The notes beneath the pieces are model-generated. The model saw nothing but the letters and a program-made list of their open reading frames with translations. It had not been told where the DNA came from and made no database searches. The position numbers and the translations under genes were made by a program. Shown here piece by piece: positions 49,975-63,414 of a DNA stretch of 64,000 nucleotides. The stretch covers positions 7,299,001 to 7,363,000 of the forward strand of contig NZ_CP108455.1 in assembly GCF_036241575.1 (NCBI RefSeq), written 5' to 3'. The stretch is from Streptomyces sp. NBC_01267 (lineage in GTDB: Bacteria > Actinomycetota > Actinomycetes > Streptomycetales > Streptomycetaceae). Position 1 is the stretch's first letter. Every line of letters starts with the position of its first letter.

Positions 49975-50754
49975 TCACGGCACGCGTGCCACGCCCACGT
50001 ACCCGGGATACGGCGTCATCTCGGGGGCGGGAGGTTCTTGGTACCACTCGGGTCCCGTGACCACACCGGGCTCGACGAGGTCGAGACCGTCGAAGAAGCG
50101 CGTGATGTCGGCGCGCGTCCGGGGCTGGAAGGGAATCCGGCTGGAGTACGTACGGGCCACTTCCCCGGCCTCGGGGAGCGAGTCGAGGCTGGCCTGCGCG
50201 AGCACCAGGTAACTGCCCGGAGGGAGCTGGCCGACGAGGGTGCGCACAAGGGCGTGCGGGTCCTCCTCGTCGAGGATGAAGTGCATGATCGCGACGAGGG
50301 ACAGGGTGACGGGGCGGCTGAAGTCCAGGAACGTACGGGCGTGGTCGAGGATCGCCAGCGGATCGCGGACATCGGCCTCGATGTAGTGCGTGGCCCCCTC
50401 GGAGGCGCTGACGAGCAGGGCTTCGGCGTGGCGCAGCACGATGGGGTCGTTGTCCGCGTAGACGACCCGGGCGGCCGGAACGATCTGCTGCACGATCTGG
50501 TGCAGATTGGGCTCGGTGGGGATCCCGGTGCCGATGTCCAGGTACTGGTCGATGCCCTTGCGCGCGGTCCAGGCGACGGCACGGTGCATGAAGGCCCGGT
50601 TCTGCTTGGCACCGACCCGGATGAAGTCGCCCATTTTCTCGCCGAGTTCCCGGTCGGCGAGATAGTGGTCCTTGCCACCCAGCAGATAGTCGTAGACGCG
50701 GGCCGGGTGCGGCTTGCTGGTGTCGATCGGGTGCTGAGGGTTGCCTGCCGTCAT
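49975..50754 (-). CDS. DUF574-family SAM-dependent methyltransferase
   Basis: 259 residues. The family opening HPIDTSKPHPARVYDYLLGGKDHYLADREL and the SAM-binding DIGTGIPTEPNLHQIVQ followed by VVYADNDPIVLRHAEALL are typical of this actinobacterial family. The methyl acceptor is unknown. ATG 50754 (MTAGNPQHP) has GGAG 7 nt upstream; an upstream ATG at 50781 lacks one. Convergent with the ROK gene. Confidence 0.9.
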   Translation of the reverse strand: MTAGNPQHPIDTSKPHPARVYDYLLGGKDHYLADRELGEKMGDFIRVGAKQNRAFMHRAVAWTARKGIDQYLDIGTGIPTEPNLHQIVQQIVPAARVVYADNDPIVLRHAEALLVSASEGATHYIEADVRDPLAILDHARTFLDFSRPVTLSLVAIMHFILDEEDPHALVRTLVGQLPPGSYLVLAQASLDSLPEAGEVARTYSSRIPFQPRTRADITRFFDGLDLVEPGVVTGPEWYQEPPAPEMTPYPGYVGVARVP

Positions 50755-50926
50755 GGAGAGCTCCGTTGCGGGTCCGGACATGGCGCGTGAGATCGAGCCG
50801 GGCCGTCAGCCGGCCACTGCGGCGTCCCCGCACCGTCCCGCTGTCCGTCCTCTGCGCAGTCTGTCACTCCGGCCGGAAAATGTCGGCCGGTGAGCAGCTC
50901 CGGCGAGCGGGGTCGTGAGCGGCGGG

Positions 50927-55908
<4,982 letters not shown>

Positions 55909-56304
55909 GTTCTCAACGATCTCCCCTTCCGGACCGGATGTCGTCGTTCCCAGGCACCGAATCCGTCGTACTACCAGAGCAGTACGGCACTCCCTCCTAA
56001 GTCGTCCTCCCGGCGGTCGTCCGGGCCGCCACATGTGGAAACGGGCACCTCAGGGGTACTTCGAGGCTACGCCGGGAACACGGCGGAGGCGCGGGGAGGA
56101 ACCAGCCGGTCCGCGGAGGCAGACCCGGCTTCGCGTCGTGAAGCCGGGCAACCGGCGTGCGCTCGGTGGTGACGTCGTCGCCCCGCGGAACCGAGCAGGA
56201 CGGCGTTCTTCCCTCGCCGCCGGCCGACGCGATCATCCGGTCCGCGGCCCGCCGCTTACACCGGTCGGCCCGTTCCTGCTTACACCGGTCGACCCGTTCC
56301 CGCT
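55909..56304. other. Intergenic region between DMT transporter and LacI gene
   Basis: 396 bp without a supported gene. It contains an imperfect 24-bp tandem repeat (56255-56302, unit beginning CTTACACCGGTC) of unknown role and presumably the DMT promoter. Confidence 0.5.
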
Positions 56305-57330
56305 TCACCGGCGGCCAAGCGTGCTCTCCCGCTCCACCAGGCGGAATTCCGCGGCGAGTTCACGTCCGACGTGCGCGTCCGGCCGCTGGCCGGGGCCCTG
56401 GAGCCCGCTGATCACGGACTCCACCGCGAGCCGGGCGATCGACGGCTTGTCGGGGGAGACCGTAGTGAGGGTGACCGCTCCGAACCGCCCCTCCGCGATG
56501 TCGTCGAACCCCACCACCGCCACATCCCGGGGCACCCGCAGTCCCCACTCGGAGAGCACCCGCATCGCCCCCACCGCGACCAGGTCGTTGTAGGCGAACA
56601 CGGCGTCCGGACGCCGGCCCGATTCCAGCAGCCAGGCCATCGCCTGGGCGCCGTCCCCGCGGTCCCAGCCGCTGGTGGGAGCCACCAGGGTGTCCGGTGC
56701 GGGCAGCCCCGATGCGGTCAACTCCTCGCGCCAGCCGCGCAGTCGGAGCTGCGCCGGACGGTTGACGCCGTCGGTGCGCGCACCGAGGTACGCGATCCTG
56801 GTGCGGCCCAGCCCGACGAGGTGCCGCACAGCGGCGCGGGCGGCGGCGACGTTGTCGATCGCGATGTGGTCGTACGGCAGGTCGTACTCCCGCTCGCCGA
56901 GCAGGACCAGCGGCGCGTCGTGGCTGCGACCGCGCAGATCGTCGGCCTCCAGCTCGATGGGGCTGAGGATCAGCCCGTCGATGACCCGGGACCGGAAGCC
57001 CTGGCTGACCAGGATCTCCTGCTCGCGCTCACCGCGGGTGTGGTCGAGCAGCACCGTGTAATCGTGCTCGGCCGCCGCGTCCACCACCGCGCCCGCCAGC
57101 TCGGCGAAGTACGGGTTGCCGAGCTCGGGGACGGCCAGGGCGAGGATTCCGGTGCGCCCTTTCCGCAGGTGGCGGGCGGTGAGATTCGGTACGTAGCCGA
57201 GCTCGTCGATCGCCGCCCGCACCCGGGCCCGCATCGCCGGTGTCACGTGCTGGTAGTTGTTCACGACGTTCGAGACGGTCTTGATCGAGACGCCCGCGAG
57301 CTCGGCGACGTCCTTGAGGTTCACGCCCAC
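56305..57330 (-). CDS. LacI-family transcriptional regulator
   Basis: 341 residues. N-terminal helix-turn-helix VNLKDVAELAGVSIKTVSNVVNNYQHVTPAMR, hinge YVPNLTARHLRKGRTG, then the periplasmic-binding-type sugar domain. I take GTG 57330 because GGAGGGGAGG lies just upstream and the family start (VNLKDVAE) follows; ATG 57354 and GTG 57324 are alternatives. It is divergent from the GH2 gene and likely binds the AACGTT-centred palindromes found there and before GH92. Confidence 0.93.
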   Translation of the reverse strand: MGVNLKDVAELAGVSIKTVSNVVNNYQHVTPAMRARVRAAIDELGYVPNLTARHLRKGRTGILALAVPELGNPYFAELAGAVVDAAAEHDYTVLLDHTRGEREQEILVSQGFRSRVIDGLILSPIELEADDLRGRSHDAPLVLLGEREYDLPYDHIAIDNVAAARAAVRHLVGLGRTRIAYLGARTDGVNRPAQLRLRGWREELTASGLPAPDTLVAPTSGWDRGDGAQAMAWLLESGRRPDAVFAYNDLVAVGAMRVLSEWGLRVPRDVAVVGFDDIAEGRFGAVTLTTVSPDKPSIARLAVESVISGLQGPGQRPDAHVGRELAAEFRLVERESTLGRR

Positions 57331-57404
57331 TGGGCCTCCCCTCCGAGTTGTCATGCACCTGGACAGCGGGTAGGAGTCGTGCTCTCATGCCAACTGCCGT
57401 TCCT

Positions 57405-57416
57405 TCCAACGTTGTA
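57405..57416. promoter_or_regulatory. LacI-type operator CCAACGTTGTAC upstream of GH2
   Basis: Core CAACGTTG (57407-57414) is a perfect palindrome containing the central CG typical of LacI-family sites. It lies in the divergent LacI/GH2 region, 49 bp before the GH2 start. The same core recurs before GH92. Confidence 0.65.
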
Positions 57417-57462
57417 CAGACTGCCGCAACGAGCCGCCACCCTTCCTCACCAAGGAGGATCC

Positions 57463-60069
57463 GTGCGCATCAGAAGACGACTGGCCCTACTCCTCGCCGC
57501 CGCTGTCGGCGTCGCAGGGCTGTCCGCAATGCCCGCAGCCTCGGCGTCGCCGGAACCGGCGAGTTCTGCCGAGGTGCACGGCCTGAAGGGCGACTACTAC
57601 ACCCAGTCCGCCCCCGGCGCCTTCGACTTCGACCAGCTCAAAGCCACCGGCTTCGACCCCGCCATCGACTTCCCCACTCTGGAGTCACGGCTGCAGTCCG
57701 CCACCGGGCAGTCGGACAACGACAGCATCCGCTGGACCGGGAAGATCGTCCCGGAGAAATCCGGCTCCCACACCTTCTCGATGATCGGTGACAACGGCTT
57801 CCGGCTGTGGATCGACGGAAAGCTCGTGATCGACCACTGGGTCGACGACTGGGAGAAGGAACAGACCTCGCAACCGGTCGAGTTGACCGCGGGCAAGGCC
57901 TACGACCTCAAGGTCGAGTACTTCGAGCACGAGGGCGGTTCCAACCTCCATCTCAAGTGGACGCCGCCCGGCGGGAGCGAGCAGCCGGTCCCGCAGTCGG
58001 CCTTCCGGCTGCCCGACGGGTACGACTACGACGGAGCAGTCGCCGCCACCGTCCAGAAGGACGGCCGCACCCTCAAACTCGACTTCGCCCAGCAGATCGC
58101 GGCCCCGCCTGCCGGTCTCGCCGACCACTTCGAAGCCGTCATCGGGGGCGCGACCTGGCCGCTGGGCGCCGTCGAGGCGGACCCCTCGGACCCGCGCGGT
58201 CTCACCGTGGCGCTCAAGGAACCCGTCGTCGGCAGGAAGGGCGGCGGCGCCGCCGGACTGGCCGATGTCCGCTACGACGGACAGGGCGGTCTGAGCGGCC
58301 GGGACGGCAAGGCCGTCGGGGACTTCTGGTCGAGCGGCGCCAACAACTCCGCGTACGAACTGCGCACCAAGTGGGCGGACCAGGTCGGCCCCACCGACGC
58401 CCACCCCGAGTACCCGAGGCCCCAGCTGACCCGGGACTCCTGGCAGAACCTCAACGGCACCTGGCAGTTCGCCGCGGCCAAGGCGGGGGAGAAGCCCCCG
58501 GTCGGCAAGAACCTGGCCGAGAAGATCCTCGTCCCCTACCCGGTGGAGTCCCAGCTCTCCGGTGTGGAGCGGCACGAGGACCGCATGTGGTACCGGCGCA
58601 CGTTCACCGTCCCCAAGGGCTGGAAGGTCGGCAGCGGCAAGCGCCTGCAGCTCAACTTCGGCGCCGTCGACTGGCAGGCCGAGGTGTACGTCAACGGCCG
58701 GAGGGTCACCGAACACAAGGGCGGCTACGACAAGTTCAGCGCCGACATCACCGACGCGCTGAAGCCCGGCCGCACCCAGGAAGTGATCGTCGGGGTCTAC
58801 GACCCGACCGACGCCGACGGCGGCGAGAACCCGCCGATGGGCAAGCAGCGCCTGGACCCGAGCGGCATCTGGTACACGCCGTCGTCCGGGATCTGGCAGA
58901 CCGTGTGGATGGAGCCCGTCGCCGCCGACCACGCGGACGCGCTGAAACTCACCCCGGACATCAAGGCGCAGCGGGTCGCCGTCGACGTACAGGGCGTCCG
59001 CGGCGGTGTGCCGGTCACGGCCACGGCGTACGACGGCAAGCGCGAGGTGGGTACCGCCACCGGCCGTACCGGGGCCACGCTCACCGTGCCGGTCCCGGAG
59101 CCGCATCTGTGGTCCGCGGACGATCCGCACCTGTACCAGCTGAAGGTCACCGTCGGCTCCGACCGCGTCGGCAGCTACTTCGGGATGCGCTCCATCGCGG
59201 TCGAGAAGGTGAACGGCACCCCGCGCACCGTGCTCAACGGCAAGCCCGTCTTCATGATGGCCACCCTCGACCAGGGGTTCTGGCCCGACGGGCTGTACAC
59301 GGCGCCGACCGACGAAGCCCTCGCGTACGACCTAGAGATGCACAAGGCCATGGGCTTCAACTCGGTCCGCAAGCACATCAAGGTGGAGCCCGACCGCTGG
59401 TTCTACTGGGCCGACAAGCTGGGTCTGCTGGTCTGGCAGGACATGCCGGCCATGGAGGCGGGCACGAACCCGTCCGCCGCCGCGCGCACCGAGTACGAAC
59501 ACGAGATGAAGCAGATGATCGACCAGCACAGCAGCCATCCGTCGGTCGTCATGTGGGTGACCTTCAACGAGGGCTGGGGCCAGTACGACATGGCGCGCAT
59601 CGCCGACCAGGCCAAGGCCTGGGATCCGACGCGGCTGGTCAACAGCATGTCGGGCATCAACCTGGGAGCCGACGGCGGAACCGGCGACATCATCGACGAA
59701 CACGGCTACCCGAGCCCGGCGCTGCCCCGGCCCGACGGTGAACGGGCGCTGGTCAGCGGAGAGTACGGCGGTCTCGGGCTCGCGGTGCCGGGGCACGCCT
59801 GGGCGGTGCAGCAGTCGTACATCGCGGTCGACCCGGCCACGTACACCGACGACTACCTCGCCAAGCTCGACGAGGTGCGGGCGCTCGCCTGCCAGGGCAG
59901 CAACGGTGCCGTCTACACCCAGATCTCCGATGTGGAGGGCGAGTTGAACGGTCTGCTGACCTACGACCGAAAGATCGTCAAGCCCGATGTGAAGCGGGTC
60001 GAGGCCGCCCAGCGCGCGCTGATCCACGACGCCTCCCGGGCGGTCCCGGCAGGGTGCCCCGCCTCCTGA
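57463..60069 (+). CDS. Secreted GH2 glycoside hydrolase with N-terminal PA14 domain
   Basis: 868 residues. A signal peptide (RRRLALLLAAAVGVAGLSAMPAASA) is followed by a PA14 carbohydrate-binding domain (GLKGDYYTQ...GFRLWIDGKLVIDHW), a GH2 beta-sandwich (RRTFTVPKGW, FGAVDWQAEVYVNG) and a TIM barrel with acid/base Glu in VTFNEGWGQ and nucleophile Glu in VSGEYGG. GTG 57463 has GGAGG 4 nt further upstream than usual core spacing allows but is well placed for the signal peptide. Linkage could be beta-galactoside, glucuronide or mannoside; the GH92 neighbour favours mannose-containing glycans. Confidence 0.92.
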   Translation: MRIRRRLALLLAAAVGVAGLSAMPAASASPEPASSAEVHGLKGDYYTQSAPGAFDFDQLKATGFDPAIDFPTLESRLQSATGQSDNDSIRWTGKIVPEKSGSHTFSMIGDNGFRLWIDGKLVIDHWVDDWEKEQTSQPVELTAGKAYDLKVEYFEHEGGSNLHLKWTPPGGSEQPVPQSAFRLPDGYDYDGAVAATVQKDGRTLKLDFAQQIAAPPAGLADHFEAVIGGATWPLGAVEADPSDPRGLTVALKEPVVGRKGGGAAGLADVRYDGQGGLSGRDGKAVGDFWSSGANNSAYELRTKWADQVGPTDAHPEYPRPQLTRDSWQNLNGTWQFAAAKAGEKPPVGKNLAEKILVPYPVESQLSGVERHEDRMWYRRTFTVPKGWKVGSGKRLQLNFGAVDWQAEVYVNGRRVTEHKGGYDKFSADITDALKPGRTQEVIVGVYDPTDADGGENPPMGKQRLDPSGIWYTPSSGIWQTVWMEPVAADHADALKLTPDIKAQRVAVDVQGVRGGVPVTATAYDGKREVGTATGRTGATLTVPVPEPHLWSADDPHLYQLKVTVGSDRVGSYFGMRSIAVEKVNGTPRTVLNGKPVFMMATLDQGFWPDGLYTAPTDEALAYDLEMHKAMGFNSVRKHIKVEPDRWFYWADKLGLLVWQDMPAMEAGTNPSAAARTEYEHEMKQMIDQHSSHPSVVMWVTFNEGWGQYDMARIADQAKAWDPTRLVNSMSGINLGADGGTGDIIDEHGYPSPALPRPDGERALVSGEYGGLGLAVPGHAWAVQQSYIAVDPATYTDDYLAKLDEVRALACQGSNGAVYTQISDVEGELNGLLTYDRKIVKPDVKRVEAAQRALIHDASRAVPAGCPAS

Positions 60070-60095
60070 CCTGTCCGCCGAACCGCCCGTGTTCT

Positions 60096-60123
60096 CCGGC
60101 CCGCCCCTCCCCGGGCGGGCCGG
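60096..60123. terminator. Hairpin terminator after GH2
   Basis: CCGGCCCGCCC, short loop, GGGCGGGCCGG (60096-60123), an 11-bp GC stem 27 bp after the GH2 stop, followed by AAGGGTTTC. Confidence 0.75.
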
Positions 60124-60194
60124 AAGGGTTTCCCGTCCGAACCGGTCCGAACCCTTGACGGGCGCACAACGGGAACCAACAATGATCGCGTTCT

Positions 60195-60206
60195 GACAAC
60201 GTTGTC
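60195..60206. promoter_or_regulatory. LacI-type operator GACAACGTTGTC upstream of GH92
   Basis: A perfect 12-bp palindrome 109 bp upstream of the GH92 start, sharing the ACAACGTTGT core with the site before GH2. The two genes probably form a regulon of the LacI protein at 56305-57330. Confidence 0.7.
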
Positions 60207-60314
60207 CACAGGGTGATCCGGCTTGTCGCACGCTTCGTACGAGCCGGGCCCGCGCCGGTGCGCCCAGCTGCCGGCGATTCCCGACCTCATCGATCCTCCC
60301 GGAGGTTCTCACCC

Positions 60315-62660
60315 ATGCACTGGACCCAACGGCTGCGCGGCGCAGGGACGGCGATCGCCGCCGCCGCGCTCCTGGGCGGCGTCTTCGCCGCACCGGCGGC
60401 CCACGCCGCGGCGCCGAGTACGGGCAGGCTGACCGACCTGGTCAACCCGTTCATCGGCAGCCAGAACGAGGGCAACACCTACCCGGGGGCGGCAGTTCCC
60501 TTCGGGATGGTCCAACTGTCGCCCGACACCGGCCACTCCACCGGCTACGACTACACGGCCGACCACATCCGCGGCTTCAGCAGCCTCCACCCCTCCGGCG
60601 TCGGCTGCGGCCTCGGCGGTGACCTGCCCGTGCTGCCGACCACCGGGGACATCACCGAGACCGACAACGCGAAGTACGCCGCCGAGTTCAGCCACGACGG
60701 CGAGCAGGCGAGCCCCGGCTACTACAAGGTCGGGCTGAAGTCCTACGGCGGAATCACGGCCGAGCTGACCGCGACGCAGCGCACCGGCGTCCAGCGCTAC
60801 ACCTTCCCGGCCACCACCAAGGCCAACGTCCTGCTCAACGCGGGCCAGTCGCTGCACCGGACGGTCAGCACCTCGGTCGAGGTACTCGACTCGCGCACCA
60901 TCAGGACCACCCTCACCGGCAGTGGGTTCTGCCAGGACACCAAGCCGTACACGCTGTACACGATCACCCGCTTCGACCGGCCCTTCACGACTTCCGGAAC
61001 CTGGAAGGACGGCACCGTCACCGAGGGGTCGAAGAAGTCGACCGGCTCCGGCGGCAACGGCGCCTGGGTGCGGTTCGACACCACCAAGGACCGTACGGTC
61101 GAGGCGACCACCGCCCTCAGTTACGTCGACCCGGCGGGCGCGGCCCGCAACCTGCGGGCCGAGGGCGGCAGGAGCTTCGACCGCGCCGCGCGTGCCGCAC
61201 AGTCCACCTGGGAGAACCGGCTCGGCGATGTCCGCGCCCAGGGCGGCAGCGACACCCAGCGCCGCACCTTCTACTCGTCCCTGTACCGGTCGTTCCTCGG
61301 CCCCAACATCGGTGACGACGTCGACGGCCGCTACACCGGCTGGGACCAGAAGATCCACCGGGCCGAGGGCTTCACGTACTACCAGAACTGGTCGCTGTGG
61401 GACACCTACCGCACCCAGGCGCAACTCCTGTCGCTGCTCGCACCCGCCGAGACCCGCGACATGGCGCTCTCCGTACTGAAGATCGACGAGCAGAGCGGCT
61501 GGCTGCCCAAGTGGGGCTACGGCACGGTCGAGACCAACATCATGACGGGTGACCCGGTCACTCCGTACCTCACCAACGCCTACCAGCAGGGGCTGCTCAA
61601 GGGCCACGAGGAGCAGGCGTACCGCGCGCTCAAGAAGAACGCGGACGGTGTGCCCCCGGCCGGTTCCCCGGCCGTCGGCCGCGAGGGCAACAAGCAGTAC
61701 CTGGCGAACGGCTTCGTCCCGTACATCAAGGACTGGACCCACGCGAAGCCCGGTGACTCCGACTTCGACCACGGCGGCTCCGCCACGCTGGAGTACGCGC
61801 TCTCGGACGCCATGCTCGGCCAGATGGCCGGTGACCTCGGCCACAAGGCGGACGCCGCGCGTTACGCGGCCCGCGCCCAGAACTACCGCAAGATCTTCGA
61901 CAGTTCGACCGGCTTCTTCCGCTCCCGTGACGAGAACGGTGCCTTCGCCGGACCGGCGGACCCCGCCAAGAGCGAGGGCTTCCACGAGGGCACGTCCTGG
62001 CAGTACCAGTGGATGGTGCCGCAGGACCTGTCCGGGGTGGTGGACCTGATCGGCGGCAAGGACGCGGCCAACCAGCGTCTCGACTCCTTCTTCGCGTACG
62101 ACCAGCTGCTCGCCGACCCGGCGAAGACGGCCCGCGAGGTGTGGGTCAACGGTCCGTACGACTACTACAACGCCGACAAGTACAACCCGCAGAACGAGCC
62201 GGACCTGATCGCCCCGTACACCTACCTGTCGACCGGCCAGCCGTGGAAGACGACCGACGTGGTGCACGCCGCGCTCACCCTCTTCACGGACACCCCGACG
62301 GGTATGACGGGCAACGACGACATGGGCACCATGTCCGCCTGGGACGTCCTGTCCTCCATCGGCGTCTACCCGGTGCAGCCGGGCAGTGACACCTGGGGCC
62401 TGTCGACGCCGGCCTTCCAGCGGGTCGACATCAAGCTGGACCGCCGCTACTACCCGCACGGAAGCTTCACGGTGACGGCGCCGGGCGCCTCCGACACCGA
62501 CCGCTACATCCAGTCGGCCTCCGTCGACGGCAAGGGGCACGCGAAGACGTATCTCACGACCGCCGAGATCCGCAAGGCGCGCACGCTGTCCTTCACCGTC
62601 GGGGCCGAGCCGTCCGACTGGGGCACGGGCGCCTCGGCGGCGCCGCCGTCCATCGGCTGA
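60315..62660 (+). CDS. Secreted GH92 alpha-mannosidase
   Basis: 781 residues with signal peptide (GTAIAAAALLGGVFAAPAAHAA). GH92 enzymes remove alpha-mannose in a Ca-dependent manner. Visible family motifs: LVNPFIGSQNEGNTYPGAAVPFGMVQLSPD, GYDY, SHLHPSGVG-like GFSSLHPSGVGCG, EGFTYYQNWSLWDTYR, EGTSWQYQWMVPQD and GNDDMGTMSAWDVLSSIG. ATG 60315 has GGAGG 9 nt upstream. With the GH2 enzyme it could dismantle mannose-rich glycans outside the cell. Confidence 0.94.
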   Translation: MHWTQRLRGAGTAIAAAALLGGVFAAPAAHAAAPSTGRLTDLVNPFIGSQNEGNTYPGAAVPFGMVQLSPDTGHSTGYDYTADHIRGFSSLHPSGVGCGLGGDLPVLPTTGDITETDNAKYAAEFSHDGEQASPGYYKVGLKSYGGITAELTATQRTGVQRYTFPATTKANVLLNAGQSLHRTVSTSVEVLDSRTIRTTLTGSGFCQDTKPYTLYTITRFDRPFTTSGTWKDGTVTEGSKKSTGSGGNGAWVRFDTTKDRTVEATTALSYVDPAGAARNLRAEGGRSFDRAARAAQSTWENRLGDVRAQGGSDTQRRTFYSSLYRSFLGPNIGDDVDGRYTGWDQKIHRAEGFTYYQNWSLWDTYRTQAQLLSLLAPAETRDMALSVLKIDEQSGWLPKWGYGTVETNIMTGDPVTPYLTNAYQQGLLKGHEEQAYRALKKNADGVPPAGSPAVGREGNKQYLANGFVPYIKDWTHAKPGDSDFDHGGSATLEYALSDAMLGQMAGDLGHKADAARYAARAQNYRKIFDSSTGFFRSRDENGAFAGPADPAKSEGFHEGTSWQYQWMVPQDLSGVVDLIGGKDAANQRLDSFFAYDQLLADPAKTAREVWVNGPYDYYNADKYNPQNEPDLIAPYTYLSTGQPWKTTDVVHAALTLFTDTPTGMTGNDDMGTMSAWDVLSSIGVYPVQPGSDTWGLSTPAFQRVDIKLDRRYYPHGSFTVTAPGASDTDRYIQSASVDGKGHAKTYLTTAEIRKARTLSFTVGAEPSDWGTGASAAPPSIG

Positions 62661-62684
62661 CCACAGCGCAGCACAACACGGAAC

Positions 62685-62715
62685 CGCCCGCCCCCGGTGA
62701 CCGGGGACGGGCGGC
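62685..62715. terminator. Bidirectional hairpin between GH92 and the SH3-like gene
   Basis: CCGCCCGCCCCCGG, loop TGA, CCGGGGACGGGCGG (62685-62715), a 14-bp stem with one mismatch, between convergent genes. Confidence 0.8.
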
Positions 62716-62727
62716 TCTTGTGGTGGG

Positions 62728-63141
62728 TCAGCCCTTGGCGCCGCGCGGAGCGACGAAGGTCTGGCTTCCGTCGCGCATGACGTCCTTGCAGTACTGCACG
62801 TAGCCGGTGTTGTCCATGTACTTCGCCGAGACCCAGGTGGAGCGGTCACGCAGCAGGTACCAGATGTCGTTGCCCTCGATGTTCTGGGCGCGGACCTTGC
62901 AGCGCAGGCCGACCTGCTCGCGGTAGCGGAGCGACCCCTTCGCGGAAGAGTCGGTGCTGGGGTACTGGCGCTCGATGAGACCGGCGCCGGCGGTGACCGT
63001 GCCGTACGGACGCGGCGGAGCTGCCTGCGCAGGGGCCGCGGCGAGCAGCGTCGCGCCGAGAGCGGCGGCGGTGGCCAGTGCACCCGCCCCGGCGACGATC
63101 TTCTTGCCTCGGACAGAGCGGAGGACGGCATGTGTGGACAA
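62728..63141 (-). CDS. Small secreted SH3-like protein
   Basis: 137 residues. Signal peptide (RSVRGKKIVAGAGALATAAALGATLLAAAPAQA) then a bacterial SH3-like domain with two cysteines that may pair: LIERQYPSTDSSAKGSLRYR, VGLRCKVRAQ, IWYLLRDRSTWVSAKYMDNTGYVQYC. Such domains bind wall polymers or are exported on their own. I prefer TTG 63141 because AGGAG lies 6 nt upstream; ATG 63177 has no ribosome site. Function otherwise unknown. Confidence 0.75.
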   Translation of the reverse strand: MSTHAVLRSVRGKKIVAGAGALATAAALGATLLAAAPAQAAPPRPYGTVTAGAGLIERQYPSTDSSAKGSLRYREQVGLRCKVRAQNIEGNDIWYLLRDRSTWVSAKYMDNTGYVQYCKDVMRDGSQTFVAPRGAKG

Positions 63142-63414
63142 GGAAGTCTCCTGTTCTTGTTGCGCAATGACACCCATTGACGCGAAAGAGACATTACGGC
63201 TCAAAGGTCCCAACGAGTCGGAGAAACCACGGTGTTGGGCCGAACGTGTGAGGTGAAAGTTGTCCGGGGCGCCGCGCGGGCGGCGGCTCGGGGTGTCCGA
63301 GCGCCCGGCTGGCGTTTTTGGCTTCCGGCCCGGCTGCGTATATCTTCGTCAGTTGGCCGTCGGTCGACTGCTGACCTGGGGCTACGGCGTAAGACATAAG
63401 ACAGAGGAACGACG

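Noticed and set aside
56255..56302. 24-bp tandem repeat resembling a CRISPR or VNTR seed
   Set aside because: Only about two imperfect units with no spacers; no cas genes in the window.
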